A stretch of 58,387 bases of DNA from Methylobacterium sp. Leaf465 (lineage in GTDB: Bacteria; Pseudomonadota; Alphaproteobacteria; Rhizobiales; Beijerinckiaceae): contig NZ_LMRA01000007.1 of the NCBI RefSeq assembly GCF_001424705.1, positions 84,708 through 143,094 on the forward strand, written 5' to 3'. Made by a program: the position numbers and the translations under genes. The notes beneath the pieces are model-generated. The model did no database searches. It was given only the letters and a program-made list of their open reading frames with translations, and had not been told where the DNA came from. Below, one piece after another: positions 8,640 to 17,800 of the stretch. Each line of letters starts with the position of its first letter. Position 1 is the first letter of the stretch.

Positions 8640-9327
8640 CGCGGGCCTCCGCGTCGCGGCCGCGGAACGGGCAGACCCAGTCGGCGTCGACGGCGCGACC
8701 GCTGTACTGGCGCGCCTCCGAGGCGTCGCCATGCCGGGCGAGCATCGGGTTGATCGAGCCGGCCAGCGCCTCGTCGCGCGAGAGGATCGCGCTGCGCAGC
8801 TTCTCGTAGCGCCCCTCGGCGCGCAGCTGCTCGAACTGGGCGCGCAGGTTGAACACCAGGACCGGATGCGGGAAGCGCCGGGCCGGCCGGCTGGCGCCGG
8901 GATGCATGCCGACCACGAAGAACGCCTCGCCGCCGAAGGAGAGGGAGAAGTGCGGGTCGTTCGGATCGGCATCGACGCGGGTGTCGTAGCGCTGGCCGAG
9001 GAACGCGTCCTTGTCCGACAGGGACTGCACGCGGTCCCAGAGGTGGCCCTCGAAGGCCTCCTCGCCGAGGTCCGTCGGACCTTCGAAGATCACGGCGAAG
9101 CTCTGGAACAGGTCGGGCTTGGCCCGGTAGCGGCAGATGAAGGCGAGAAGCGCGGGATAGAGCCGGGGATCGTCCCAGCTCGAGGCGATGCTGCGCGCCA
9201 CGACGATCTTCATCTGGCCCTTCGACAGGGCCGATTTCGCGCCGACGCAGGGGAAGGGCTGGCTTCGGATGAAATCCTGGAACTCCACGGCCAGGGGATG
9301 GCCGCTGTCGTCGGTGGGGAGATGCAT
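8629..9327 (-). CDS. YqcI/YcgG family heme-dependent N-oxygenase-like protein (GntA-like)
   Basis: 232 aa. The C-terminal half has the full family pattern: HPGASRPARRFPHPVLVFN, GSINPMLARHG, SEARQYSGR and WVCPF. Characterised members of this family are heme enzymes that oxidise the nitrogen of guanidine or aminoimidazole compounds (guanitoxin GntA, azomycin RohS). The His in HPGAS is the likely heme ligand by analogy. It is co-transcribed with the DUF1989 gene. None of the other guanitoxin or azomycin pathway genes is visible nearby, so the product is open. Confidence 0.82.
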   Translation of the reverse strand: MHLPTDDSGHPLAVEFQDFIRSQPFPCVGAKSALSKGQMKIVVARSIASSWDDPRLYPALLAFICRYRAKPDLFQSFAVIFEGPTDLGEEAFEGHLWDRVQSLSDKDAFLGQRYDTRVDADPNDPHFSLSFGGEAFFVVGMHPGASRPARRFPHPVLVFNLRAQFEQLRAEGRYEKLRSAILSRDEALAGSINPMLARHGDASEARQYSGRAVDADWVCPFRGRDAEARDAA

Positions 9328-9535
9328 GGAGACTCGACGCTGACATCACCCGGAACGCAGGGTGCATGGGGTGAACCGGAGGGACATGGCCGAGTTCCGT
9401 TCGCGCGACGGCATGGCACGCATGCTCCACAGCCCTCCCGGCGACGGCGGCGATGCCCCGCGGCGAACCTTTGCCGGCGCCGGGCATTGAACCGACGATG
9501 TCGAGACGGGGCCCCACGACGATGACGACGCAACC

Positions 9536-10762
9536 ATGACCGGCCGACAGGGGGCTGCCCGGTTCGCGAAAGGCACCCTGCGGGCGTTGCGCCTGCTGGC
9601 CAAGCCGGTTCGACGGTCTCAAGGCCGCGCCGGGACGGTGGTGGAAACTTATCGGGGCTACGGCTCCCGCGACGAGGTCTTCCTCATCGGCCGGGTCTTT
9701 CGGCAGTCGAGCCGGGCGGCCGACGCGCCGGACGAGGGCTGGGCCGCCGAGCTGCGCGACATCCGGCGCCGCATCACCCGCCGCACGGTGGCGGGTGCCG
9801 CGCTCACCGCGCGCTTCTTCGGTTGCGAGGAGCAGGTCGTCACCGACCGGGACGGCTACTTCCGCGTCCACCTGCGCCCGAACCTGCCCGCGCCGCCGCA
9901 GGCCTCCTGGCACAGCCTGGAGCTCGATCTGGCCGGCCCCGAGCCCGTGCGGGCGAAGGCGCAGGTGTTCATCCCCTCGGTCGATTGCCGGCGGGTGGTG
10001 ATCAGCGACATCGACGACACGATCATGCACACGGGCGTGGCCAACAAGGTCAAGATGCTCTGGCGGCTGTTCGTGGAGGATGCCGAGAACCGGGTCGCCT
10101 TCCCGGGGGCCGCCGCCCTGTACCGGGCGCTCTATGCCGGGCCGTGCGGGGCGGAGGGCAATCCCATGCTCTACGTCTCCCGGGCGCCGTGGGGCATCTA
10201 CGACATGCTCAGCGAATTCTTCGTCATGCACCGGATCCCGGTCGGGCCGGTGCTCTTCTTGCGCGAATGGGGTCTGTCCTGGACGAGCCCGCTGCCGCGC
10301 CGGGCCGAGGATCACAAGCGCCACCTCATCGACCACATGCTGACGCTCTACCACGACCTGCCCTTCGTGCTCATCGGCGACAGCGGCCAGCACGATCCCG
10401 AGGTCTACGCGGGCATCGTCGCGGCCTATCCCGGCCGGGTGGCCGCGGTCTATATCCGCAACGTCTCGCGGGATGCGGGCCGGCTGGAAGAGATCGCCAA
10501 GCTCGCCGAGGCGGTGGAGGCGGCCGGCAGCAGCCTGGTTCTGGCCGCCGACAGCCTCGCCATGGCCGAGCATGCCGCCGAGCACGGCCTGATCGCCCAC
10601 GCGGACGTGGCCGATGTGGCGCGGGAACACGGGACCGTGCCGGAAACCCGCCGTCGCGCCGGCCGCACCCGCGCCCGCGGCCTGCGCAAGATCCTGGGCG
10701 GGGCCGGGCCGACGCCGCCCAACGTCATCGTCGAGCCCGGCCGGTCCGATCCGCCGGCCTGA
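9536..10762 (+). CDS. App1 family (DUF2183) phosphatase domain protein
   Basis: 408 aa. The HAD-type motif DIDDT at residues 158-162 (VVISDIDDTIMHTGV) and the later LPFVLIGDSGQHDPEVY segment are hallmarks of the conserved App1 domain, related to the Mg-dependent phosphatidate phosphatase of yeast. The N-terminal 150 residues form a beta-rich domain (RGYGSRDEVFLIGRVF) common to bacterial members. It probably dephosphorylates a lipid such as phosphatidate; the bacterial substrate is not established. No signal peptide. The ATG at 9536 follows a weak ribosome site. Stands alone. Confidence 0.85.
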   Translation: MTGRQGAARFAKGTLRALRLLAKPVRRSQGRAGTVVETYRGYGSRDEVFLIGRVFRQSSRAADAPDEGWAAELRDIRRRITRRTVAGAALTARFFGCEEQVVTDRDGYFRVHLRPNLPAPPQASWHSLELDLAGPEPVRAKAQVFIPSVDCRRVVISDIDDTIMHTGVANKVKMLWRLFVEDAENRVAFPGAAALYRALYAGPCGAEGNPMLYVSRAPWGIYDMLSEFFVMHRIPVGPVLFLREWGLSWTSPLPRRAEDHKRHLIDHMLTLYHDLPFVLIGDSGQHDPEVYAGIVAAYPGRVAAVYIRNVSRDAGRLEEIAKLAEAVEAAGSSLVLAADSLAMAEHAAEHGLIAHADVADVAREHGTVPETRRRAGRTRARGLRKILGGAGPTPPNVIVEPGRSDPPA

Positions 10763-10979
10763 ACCCGCCATCGGAGTGCCGGCTCGCGCCGATCCGGGCC
10801 GGTCTCCGGGAAACCTCTCGCCGCCCTGCGCAGGGCTCTGCCGTCGAGGTGGGCAATCTGCCCGAACCGTTTGCAATTCTGACCTCGCCCTGTAAGGTCG
10901 TACTGGTATACCAGAGACGTCGGCCTGCATTTTCAGCGTTCGCTCGTGCAGCGTGCGCATCGCGAGCGAGGGGGAGAGG

Positions 10980-12119
10980 ATGTCAGACCCTACCGGTCCC
11001 GACCGCCCGGCCGGTGCGCTGCTCGGCGCCCGTCTGTTCCGGCCGATCCTGGCCGGCGCCACCCTGCGCGAGCGCCTGATCGGCTGCCTTGGCGCCCTCA
11101 TCGGCATCGCCCTGACGGGACTCGTGACCGGCTGGATGGTCGGGCAGGGCCCATACATTCCCCTCATCGTGGCGCCCATGGGGGCCACGGCGGTGCTGCT
11201 CTTCGCCGTGCCGGCGAGCCCCTTGGCCCAGCCCTGGCCGATCATCGGCGGCAACACGATCTCGGCCCTGATCGGCGTGACCGCCGCCCACTTCATCCCC
11301 AATCCGGTGCTGGCCATCGGGGTCGGCGTCTCGCTGGCCATCGCGGCGATGTCGTTCACGCGCAGCCTGCATCCGCCGGGCGGGGCCGCGGCGCTCACCG
11401 CGCTCATCGGCGGCCCGGCCATCGCCTCCTCGGGCTTCCTGTTCCCCTTCGTGCCGGTCTGCCTGAACTCCATCATCCTGGTCAGCCTCGGCATCGCCTT
11501 CCACCGGATTTCCGGGCGCACCTATCCGCACGTCCCGTCGGGCCCCCCGGCCAACCTGCACGGCACGACCGACCTGCCGGCCCCCATCCGGGTCGGCTTC
11601 AACGCCCGCGACGTCGACGCCGCGCTCCTCAACCTCAACGAGACCCTCGACATCGACCGCAGCGACCTCGACCGGCTGCTGCGGGAGGTCGAGAGCCAGG
11701 CCCTGGTGCGGGCGCACGGGGCCCTGGACTGCGGCGCGGTGATGTCCCGCGACGTGGTGACGATCGGCCTGCACGAGTCGCTCGCCCGGGCACGCGACCT
11801 CCTGCTCCGGCACAACATCCGGACCCTGCCGGTGGTGGACGAGGCGGGCCGCCTCGCCGGAACCCTGGGCCTGCGCGAACTGGCCCTGCGCGGGGAGGGC
11901 AGCCTCGCGCAGGTGATGTCCGAGGCGCACACGGCCCGGGCGGCCGAGCCCGTGCTGAGCCTGGTGGAGCCCCTGACCAACGGGCACGCGCATGCGGTGG
12001 TGGTGACGGGCGAAGACCGCCGGATCCACGGGATCATCACCCAGACCGACCTGCTCGCTGTGCTGACGCGCCTCGCCTCCGCCAAGGCCTTCGACGCGAG
12101 CCCGGCCGCGGCGGCCTGA
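10980..12119 (+). CDS. HPP family membrane protein with paired CBS domains
   Basis: 379 aa; the ATG at 10980 is chosen because GGGGGAGAGG directly precedes it. The first about 185 residues hold several transmembrane helices and the family sequence SFTRSLHPPGGAAALTALIG, which contains the HPP motif. The C-terminal part (about 247-365) is a CBS pair (DCGAVMSRDVVTIGLHESL; IHGIITQTDLLAVL). CBS pairs bind adenine nucleotides and control attached transport domains. Some HPP proteins in cyanobacteria and chloroplasts carry nitrite; the substrate here is unknown. An A/T-rich patch about 80 bases upstream may be the promoter. Confidence 0.88.
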   Translation: MSDPTGPDRPAGALLGARLFRPILAGATLRERLIGCLGALIGIALTGLVTGWMVGQGPYIPLIVAPMGATAVLLFAVPASPLAQPWPIIGGNTISALIGVTAAHFIPNPVLAIGVGVSLAIAAMSFTRSLHPPGGAAALTALIGGPAIASSGFLFPFVPVCLNSIILVSLGIAFHRISGRTYPHVPSGPPANLHGTTDLPAPIRVGFNARDVDAALLNLNETLDIDRSDLDRLLREVESQALVRAHGALDCGAVMSRDVVTIGLHESLARARDLLLRHNIRTLPVVDEAGRLAGTLGLRELALRGEGSLAQVMSEAHTARAAEPVLSLVEPLTNGHAHAVVVTGEDRRIHGIITQTDLLAVLTRLASAKAFDASPAAAA

Positions 12120-12458
12120 GCGGGGCAGGGGCCGGCGGCGCTTGGTCCGACACTTCGCCCCGGGCGCTTGGCCCGGCGCTTGGTCCCGGGCGCGTGGCGC
12201 GGTTGTTGCGAGGTGACGTGCTCCCTCGCACCGAAGCCCACGGGTTCGAGCCGATGCACGACGCGCCGCTTCTCCTCCACCTCCTGTACGCCACCCTGAT
12301 GGTGGCCAGCATGATGCTGACCTGGCAGGTCCATCGGCTCCTCGGCCGGGCCTGACGGATGATGGCCGGCAGGCGTACCGGCCGGCTGCGTGGTCCATTA
12401 CAACGGCAGGGGGGCCCGCCGTCGCCGGTCGACGCACGCCCCGCACCGTGCACCTGTC
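12120..12458. other. Intergenic region with a short direct repeat and a possible micro-protein
   Basis: The nonamer GGCGCTTGG occurs three times (12137, 12163 and 12175) just after the HPP gene. The rest holds only the small candidate frame at 12254. No terminator with a T-run was found. Confidence 0.45.
12254..12355 (+). CDS. Possible 33-aa membrane micro-protein
   Basis: The ATG at 12254 opens a 33-codon frame whose product is almost wholly one hydrophobic helix (LLLHLLYATLMVASMMLTWQ) with a basic end (VHRLLGRA). Start, size and composition suit a small inner-membrane protein. There is no clear ribosome site and no recognised family, so it may be chance. Confidence 0.3.
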   Translation: MHDAPLLLHLLYATLMVASMMLTWQVHRLLGRA

Positions 12459-13369
12459 TTAGGGAGCCAATCGGAAACTGGCGCTCTCGATCGTCTCTGG
12501 GTCGTTCATGGTGAGCCGCCATTCGCTGTGCGCGGCAGAGAACATGACGGTGAAGACATCGCTGTCGCCGACGCGGGAGATGCCCTTGGAGGCGATCGAC
12601 ACGAGGTCGCCCCAGGACCTCACCGTCCTCATGTTGTCCGGCAACTGCTCCTTGAACGCCCGTGCGAGCGGCTTGCTCATGCGCGCGAGTTCCGGGCTGC
12701 CCCGCTGAGTCGCCTCGATGATCCGACGCAGAGCCGCTTCACTTCCAGGGGCCGGCGTATTCGCAGCCTGCCGCGCCTCCCGCCGTGCCTCGGTGGCGTT
12801 CGCCCGGTCTTCCCTGATCCGCGGAGAGGTCTGTTCAAGCCCGTTCTGATGAAGGATGGCGGCGGTCGCGGTGCCATCTGGACCGACCATGAAGCTGATC
12901 TGTGCCTGGATATTGCGATTTCGATAGAAAATTTTCGACTGCTTTCCGGGATGATCGAGTAAAACGACTGTCCCGTGAGGCGAACGATGAGATCGTTCGC
13001 GTCCCGCTGTACAACGATGATGGTCTTGGGAGTTAGTTCGTAGAAGCCGACGTATCCGTCCACGACCTTTGGATCGATCCGGACTTCCGTTCGTGGACGC
13101 GCCTGCCCGATCTTGAGCCGCTCCATGCGGTCTTTGTCGGTCTCCGTCCGCCCCTCGGTCAACCGCCGGACCTCCGCCCGGAGCCGGCGCCAACTGGGGA
13201 AACCGTAGTCACGGGCGAGATCGCGTTGCACCATCGCGAGCTGCGCTGTCGGATCGGCGGCACGCATCTGCTTCAACCGAGACTTGGCTTCATTTCGCAG
13301 GTGTTCGAGGTTGGGGCGGTCGGGGAGTGCGCGGGGGCAAGCGCCGCTCGACGGAAGCGTAGCCGTCAT
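12459..13369 (-). pseudogene. Frameshifted ankyrin-type N-terminal domain protein
   Basis: Reading from the ATG at 13369, the first frame gives a domain often found at the start of proteobacterial ankyrin-repeat proteins (LPDRPNLEHLRNEAKSRL, ARDYGFPSWRRLRAEV), then a beta-rich part up to PESSRKF. There the sense continues in another frame (FYRNRNIQAQISFMVG onward to the stop at 12459). The switch falls on an AAAATTTT run (12928-12935). One more T on the minus strand would restore RKFFYRNRNIQAQ. It is either a one-base deletion that kills the gene or a homopolymer sequencing error. No ankyrin repeats are present. If intact it would be about 303 aa, of unknown function. Confidence 0.75.
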
Positions 13370-13635
13370 CGAATCCTTCCTTCCTCAGCGCCCTTTGTCC
13401 GCGTTCTCGGGCAGGAAGTCGGGGAATGATCAGACGACGACGAATGGGCTGAGCCCTTCACGCGGACTGTTGGCCTATCCTGAGGCCGAGGCGATGTTAG
13501 GATCAGGTCCGCAAAACGACGAAAGGGGCCGACACCTGTCCATGGCGGACCCTCACGGGCCAGTCGGGCAAATCCGGTTCCGGCCGCTCATGTCGGAACC
13601 CTTCTTCAGTCGCCCAAACGATCAGGATCCGCCGC

Positions 13636-13989
13636 ATGACCCGCCTCGCCCACGCGGGCAACCTGCTCGCGAACCTGCCCGACGCCGCGGCGGGCGAGGT
13701 CTTCACCGAACTTCTCGCGCGGCCGGGCTGCCGGATCGAGCGCATCGTCTCGCAGGGCCAGGTCACGCCGCCGGACGAGCCCTATCGCCAAGCCCACGAC
13801 GAGTGGGTGCTGCTCCTCGCGGGTGCGGCCCGCGTCGCGCTGGCGGACGCAGAGGTCGCGCTCGGGCCGGGCGATACTCTGTTCATCCCGGCCGGGTGCG
13901 TGCACCGCGTCACCTTCACGGATCCCGACCGGCCGACGGTCTGGCTCGCCGTCCATCTCGGCGAGAAAGATTGCCCGGCCGGGGCCTAG
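13636..13989 (+). CDS. Cupin-domain protein
   Basis: 117 aa, a single small beta-barrel cupin. The pattern around HDEWVLLLAGAARVAL and GDTLFIPAGCVHRVTF supplies the two cupin motifs with His and Glu residues that could bind a metal. Cupins of this size include small isomerases, dioxygenases and sugar-binding proteins; nothing here narrows the function. Convergent with the TetR-type gene, whose stop is 4 bases away. Confidence 0.8.
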   Translation: MTRLAHAGNLLANLPDAAAGEVFTELLARPGCRIERIVSQGQVTPPDEPYRQAHDEWVLLLAGAARVALADAEVALGPGDTLFIPAGCVHRVTFTDPDRPTVWLAVHLGEKDCPAGA

Positions 13990-13993
13990 GGCC

Positions 13994-14797
13994 TCAGATC
14001 GCCGCGGCCGGGTCGCCGCCGAGGGGATTGCCCGCATCCTCGTTGCGGTCGTCCGCCGCGTGCCGTTCCCGGCGCGCACGGCCGCCGCGGTCGAGCAGCG
14101 AGCGGCCGAGCGCCCGGAAGGGGGCCGTGAGGCGGCGGGCATCGTCGGCGCGCTCCATGAAGCGCTCGCCGTTGCGGATCTCCTTGTCGAGGCGCGCCAT
14201 AGTGCGCGCCAGGGCCGGATCGTCGTCGTCCAGCCAGACCTCCACCGTGCGGGCGAAGGCAATGACCACGCCCTGGAGCTTGAGGCGGCCGAGCGGACCC
14301 TCAGTGTTGATGCCGGCGGCGGCCAGCATGAAGCGGTGCGAGTTCAGCGCGACGCCGTTCAACGCCAGCATCGAGAGCGGATCGCCGCGCAGGGCGTAGG
14401 AGATCCGGCGCAGGGCGTCCTTGTAGGGCGTCATCGCGTCGAGGCGGCGCATCAGCACGTCGAACAGGCGCTCGCGGGTCGGCTCGTCGGCGAGATCGGC
14501 GGTGTCGCCCTCCAGCACCGCGCGGTCGATGAGGCGCGACAGGCCGCCGAGTACGGCGCCCTTCGAGGGGAACAGGTCGCGGAACTCTGCCAGCGTCAGG
14601 CCGGCCTCCCGGGCGATGTCGCCGATCTCGATGTCGTTCCACGGCTGCTCGGCGGCGAGCCGCATCAGCGCCTCGACGGCCGCCTCGCGTGGGGGCAGCG
14701 CCTTCTCGGGCGCTGCGGCCGCCACCGGCAGGGTGTCGGCGGAGTCCGTCTCGGTCGTCTGGGTCTCGGGCCTGGGAGAGCCGGGGCGTTTGGCCAT
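13994..14797 (-). CDS. TetR/AcrR-type transcriptional regulator
   Basis: 267 aa from the ATG at 14797 (an upstream in-frame TTG at 14818 is less likely). After a disordered Pro/Thr-rich start, residues about 37-90 form the helix-turn-helix (IEIGDIAREAGLTLAEFRDL, then FPSKGAVLGGLSRLID). A helical ligand/dimer domain follows. The C-terminus is a basic and then Asp/Asn-rich tail. Its regulated genes are unknown; proC lies just upstream in the same direction, so the three genes from YbjN to this one may be co-transcribed. Confidence 0.75.
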   Translation of the reverse strand: MAKRPGSPRPETQTTETDSADTLPVAAAAPEKALPPREAAVEALMRLAAEQPWNDIEIGDIAREAGLTLAEFRDLFPSKGAVLGGLSRLIDRAVLEGDTADLADEPTRERLFDVLMRRLDAMTPYKDALRRISYALRGDPLSMLALNGVALNSHRFMLAAAGINTEGPLGRLKLQGVVIAFARTVEVWLDDDDPALARTMARLDKEIRNGERFMERADDARRLTAPFRALGRSLLDRGGRARRERHAADDRNEDAGNPLGGDPAAAI

Positions 14798-14863
14798 GGT
14801 CGTGCGATCCTCGTCCAATCAGGCCTTCATGTAGGGTCCCGCGGCCGGATCGTCAGGTCCGGC

Positions 14864-15691
14864 TCAGCCCGCGAGGGCCCCGGCGCGGCGCCGCGCCGCG
14901 TCCACGGCCTCGCGCATCAGGTCCGGCAGGCCGCCGCTGCGCATCAGCACCGCGAGGGCTTCGGCGGTGGTGCCGCCCGGCGAGGTCACATCCTGGCGCA
15001 GACGCGCGGCGTCCCGGGGATCGGCCGCGAGGAGCGCGGCGGCCCCCGAGACGGTTTCGCGGGCGAGGCGCGTGGCCATGTCCGCGGGCAGGCCGACGGC
15101 GATGCCCGCCTCGGCCATCGCCTCGGCCAGGAGGAAGACGTAGGCGGGCCCGGAGCCCGACACGGCCGTCAGGGCGTCGATCAGCCCCTCGTCGTCGAGC
15201 CACTCCACCAAGCCGACGCTGGCGAGGAGCGCGTGCGCCTGCGTCCGCTGCCCGTCATCGACCTCCGGGCTGGCCACCGCGCCGGTGGCCCCCCGTCCGA
15301 TGCTGGCGGGCAGGTTCGGCATCGCCCGCACGATGGCGCGGGCGCCGGGCAGGCGGTCGCGCAGGTTGGCGATGGTCTTGCCCGCCAGCACCGACACCAC
15401 CAGGGTTCCGGGACCGATCAGCGGCGCCAGCGCGGGCGCCGCGGCCTCCAGCCCCTGGGGCTTCATGGCGAGCACCAGGGCCTCCGCGACCGGGGGCGCG
15501 GCGGGGTTCAGGGCGAGCCCGCGCGCGGCGCAGAGCGCCTGCAGTTCGGGGGAGGCCTGCGGATCCAGGATCGTGGTCCGGGCGGGGTCGAGCCCCCCCG
15601 CCAGCCAGCCGGAGAGCATGGCGCCCCCCATCTTGCCGGCCCCCACCAGGGTGAGGGAGGCGGGGAGGGCGGCGTCGACGGGCGCGCTCAC
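14864..15691 (-). CDS. proC: Pyrroline-5-carboxylate reductase
   Basis: 275 aa. Catalyses the last step of proline synthesis (pyrroline-5-carboxylate plus NAD(P)H). The N-terminal Rossmann motif is LTLVGAGKMGGAMLSGWL. Conserved parts further on are RAMPNLPASIGRGATG, TAVSGSGPAYVFLLAEAM and QDVTSPGGTTAEAL, all diagnostic. The GTG at 15691 is taken as start because it overlaps the TGA of the YbjN gene (GTGA), an arrangement for coupled translation. Confidence 0.93.
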   Translation of the reverse strand: MSAPVDAALPASLTLVGAGKMGGAMLSGWLAGGLDPARTTILDPQASPELQALCAARGLALNPAAPPVAEALVLAMKPQGLEAAAPALAPLIGPGTLVVSVLAGKTIANLRDRLPGARAIVRAMPNLPASIGRGATGAVASPEVDDGQRTQAHALLASVGLVEWLDDEGLIDALTAVSGSGPAYVFLLAEAMAEAGIAVGLPADMATRLARETVSGAAALLAADPRDAARLRQDVTSPGGTTAEALAVLMRSGGLPDLMREAVDAARRRAGALAG

Positions 15692-16191
15692 GCCTCGCCT
15701 TCGGTCTCGAACAGCACCGCGTCGAGGGCCTCGCGGGCGGACTTGCCGGCCCAGAGCACGAACTGGAAGGCCTGGTAGTAGCGCTCGCAGGCATCGACCG
15801 CCGACTTCAGCATCATGGTGCACTGGCCCTGGGTCGGGGCCGCGCCGCCGGTCAGCAGCAGCGAGTGGCGGAACATCACGACGTTGTCGGTGGACCACAG
15901 GTCGAAATGCCCGACCCACAGCTGCTCGTTGACCAGGGAGACCAGCGTCAGGATCTCGGTGCGCCGGCGCTCCGGCACCTTGAGGTCGAAGGCTGAGGCA
16001 ACATGGAGCGCCTCCACGTCCTCGATCCAGGTGAAGGCCACGTGGTAGTCGGCCCAGCGCCCGGCGACGGAGACGGACATCTCGTCGGTCTCGGCCCGGT
16101 CGAAGATCCAGTCGCGCAGCGACGCGAGGCGCTCGACGATGTCGAGGGGATGCTCGTGCCGATCGTGATCTTCGATGTGGAGTTGGGTCAT
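15688..16191 (-). CDS. YbjN domain-containing protein
   Basis: 167 aa, soluble. The sequence pattern (YHVAFTWIEDVEALHVASAF; LVSLVNEQLWVGHFDLW; CERYYQAFQFVLWAGKSARE) is that of alphaproteobacterial YbjN proteins, which resemble type III secretion chaperones in fold. The role is unproven. It is the upstream partner of proC, a pairing I have the impression is common in this order. ATG start at 16191. Confidence 0.85.
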   Translation of the reverse strand: MTQLHIEDHDRHEHPLDIVERLASLRDWIFDRAETDEMSVSVAGRWADYHVAFTWIEDVEALHVASAFDLKVPERRRTEILTLVSLVNEQLWVGHFDLWSTDNVVMFRHSLLLTGGAAPTQGQCTMMLKSAVDACERYYQAFQFVLWAGKSAREALDAVLFETEGEA

Positions 16192-16494
16192 GGCGGTCCA
16201 GTGTGTCGATCTCGTCGAAGATCGGCGAAGTCGTTGTGAAACGCGCTCCGGTGACCGTCGGCCCTCTGTTCCGGACTTGCTCCAAGCCCACCCGGACGGG
16301 TGTGGCAGGGAACGATTCTGTTCGGTTCAGGGCGTTTCGGGGCAGGAGCGAATCAGGTCATGACCCACTATAGACCGTGCTGGACTCGCGTTTCAAAGCG
16401 GCCCGGGAAGCCGGTGAACAGGAAAGCGACCGTCCACCGTTCCTTCCTGTGCACAAGCGTGGCGGGGCCGGAGCCCCCGCGAATCAACCTGGAA
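16192..16494. other. Intergenic region, nothing recognised
   Basis: 303 bases between the YbjN start and the UbiK stop. A small dyad CGATCT/AGATCG lies near 16206-16224 upstream of the YbjN gene. No terminator or ORF of note. Confidence 0.4.
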
Positions 16495-16773
16495 TCAGAT
16501 CGCCTCGCTGGCTCCGGCCACGGGCTCGGGGCCGACTTTCGCCTCGAGCGCGGTGATCCGGGCGGCCAGGGCGTCGTTCTGGCTGCGCAGCGCCGAGACG
16601 AGGTCGCGCAGCACGTCGAGCTCCTCGCGGGAGGCGATGTCCATGTCGCGGATCAGGCGCTCGACCTGGGCCTTGAACACCGTCTCCGCCTCGCGGCGCA
16701 CGCCCTGCGCGGCGCCGGCGGCATCGGTCATCAGGCGGGCGAAATCGTCGAACAGCCGGTTCGAGCCTTGCAT
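16495..16773 (-). CDS. ubiK: UbiK-type accessory factor (BMFP family)
   Basis: 92 aa, ATG at 16773. Starts MQGSNRLFDDFARLMTDAAG and then forms one long coiled coil (VERLIRDMDIASREELDVLR; LRSQNDALAARITALEAKVG), the standard layout of this family. UbiK supports the Ubi complex in ubiquinone synthesis and forms trimers. Stands alone on the minus strand, divergent from the response-regulator gene. Confidence 0.85.
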   Translation of the reverse strand: MQGSNRLFDDFARLMTDAAGAAQGVRREAETVFKAQVERLIRDMDIASREELDVLRDLVSALRSQNDALAARITALEAKVGPEPVAGASEAI

Positions 16774-17059
16774 CGTCGTCTCCCGGAGCAATGAGGCCGC
16801 CATCCGTCCGTGACGGCCACGAGACCGGCGCCTGTGCGGCACGACATAAGAATCCCCGCGCGTCCCGGCAATCCGCGCCGGTGCTTCGAGAGCCCCGACG
16901 GGAATGTTTCCGCCGTTGTCCGATGGGGCCGCGCGAAACAGGCGTTTACAAAATCCTGCCCCGCCGGCCCTTCGAACTCCGGGCGTGCCGGCGCATAGTC
17001 GCGCGTTGACAGATCCGCAGGAGAGCCGGGCACCGGCCCCGGATGCGGAGGGAGCCGCG

Positions 17060-17800
17060 ATGCTCGGGACCATGACGCAGACGACCACGACCCATCCGCA
17101 CATCCTCCTCGTGGAGGACGACCGCGAGATCAGCGCCCTCGTCGCCCGCTACCTGCGCGCCAACGAGTGCCGGGTCAGCCTCGCCGGGGACGGGGCAGCC
17201 ATGGACAAGGTCCTGGCCGATGCCCGCGTCGACCTCGTCGTGCTCGACCTGATGCTCCCGGGCGAGGACGGCCTGAGCCTGTGCCGACGCCTGCGCGCCA
17301 CCTCGCGCATTCCCATCCTGATGCTCACCGCCAAGGCCGAGGAGATCGACCGCATCATCGGCCTCGAGATCGGCGCCGACGACTATCTCGGCAAGCCCTT
17401 CAACCCGCGCGAGCTCCTGGCACGCATCCGCGCCATCCTGCGGCGGGGCTCGGGCACGGAGGCCGAGGCGGAGGAGGGCGTACGCCGCCTCCACTTCCTG
17501 GGCTGGACCCTCGACGTCTCCCTGCGCCAGCTCCTCAGCCCGGAGGACGCGCGCATCGCCATCACGGGGGCGGAGTTCGACCTGCTGCACGCCCTCTGCC
17601 TGCGTCCCGGCCGGGTGCTTTCCCGCGACCAGCTTCTCGACCTGACGCAGGGGCGCGCCGCCGGCCCGTTCGAGCGCAGCATCGACGTCCTGATCAGCCG
17701 CATCCGCCAGAAGATCGAGCCGGATCCGCGCAACCCGGAGATCATCCGCACCATCCGCTCCGGCGGCTATCTGTTCACGCCCGAGGTCACCCGCACATGA
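17060..17800 (+). CDS. OmpR-family response regulator
   Basis: 246 aa from the ATG at 17060, preceded by GGAGGGAG. The receiver domain (about 13-130) has the acidic pair in LLVEDD, the phosphate-accepting D63 in VVLDLMLPGEDG, the Thr in LMLTAKAEE and the Lys in LGKPF. The C-terminal winged helix (about 145-246) ends in IRTIRSGGYLFTPEV. Its stop overlaps the start of the histidine kinase gene (ATGA), so the two form one operon. The signal is unknown; the length and pairing resemble the OmpR/EnvZ-like group. Confidence 0.93.
   Translation: MLGTMTQTTTTHPHILLVEDDREISALVARYLRANECRVSLAGDGAAMDKVLADARVDLVVLDLMLPGEDGLSLCRRLRATSRIPILMLTAKAEEIDRIIGLEIGADDYLGKPFNPRELLARIRAILRRGSGTEAEAEEGVRRLHFLGWTLDVSLRQLLSPEDARIAITGAEFDLLHALCLRPGRVLSRDQLLDLTQGRAAGPFERSIDVLISRIRQKIEPDPRNPEIIRTIRSGGYLFTPEVTRT

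Noticed and set aside
8540..11521. 993-codon minus-strand frame
   Set aside because: It runs across three recognised genes in shadow frames and has no conserved motif; an effect of high GC content.
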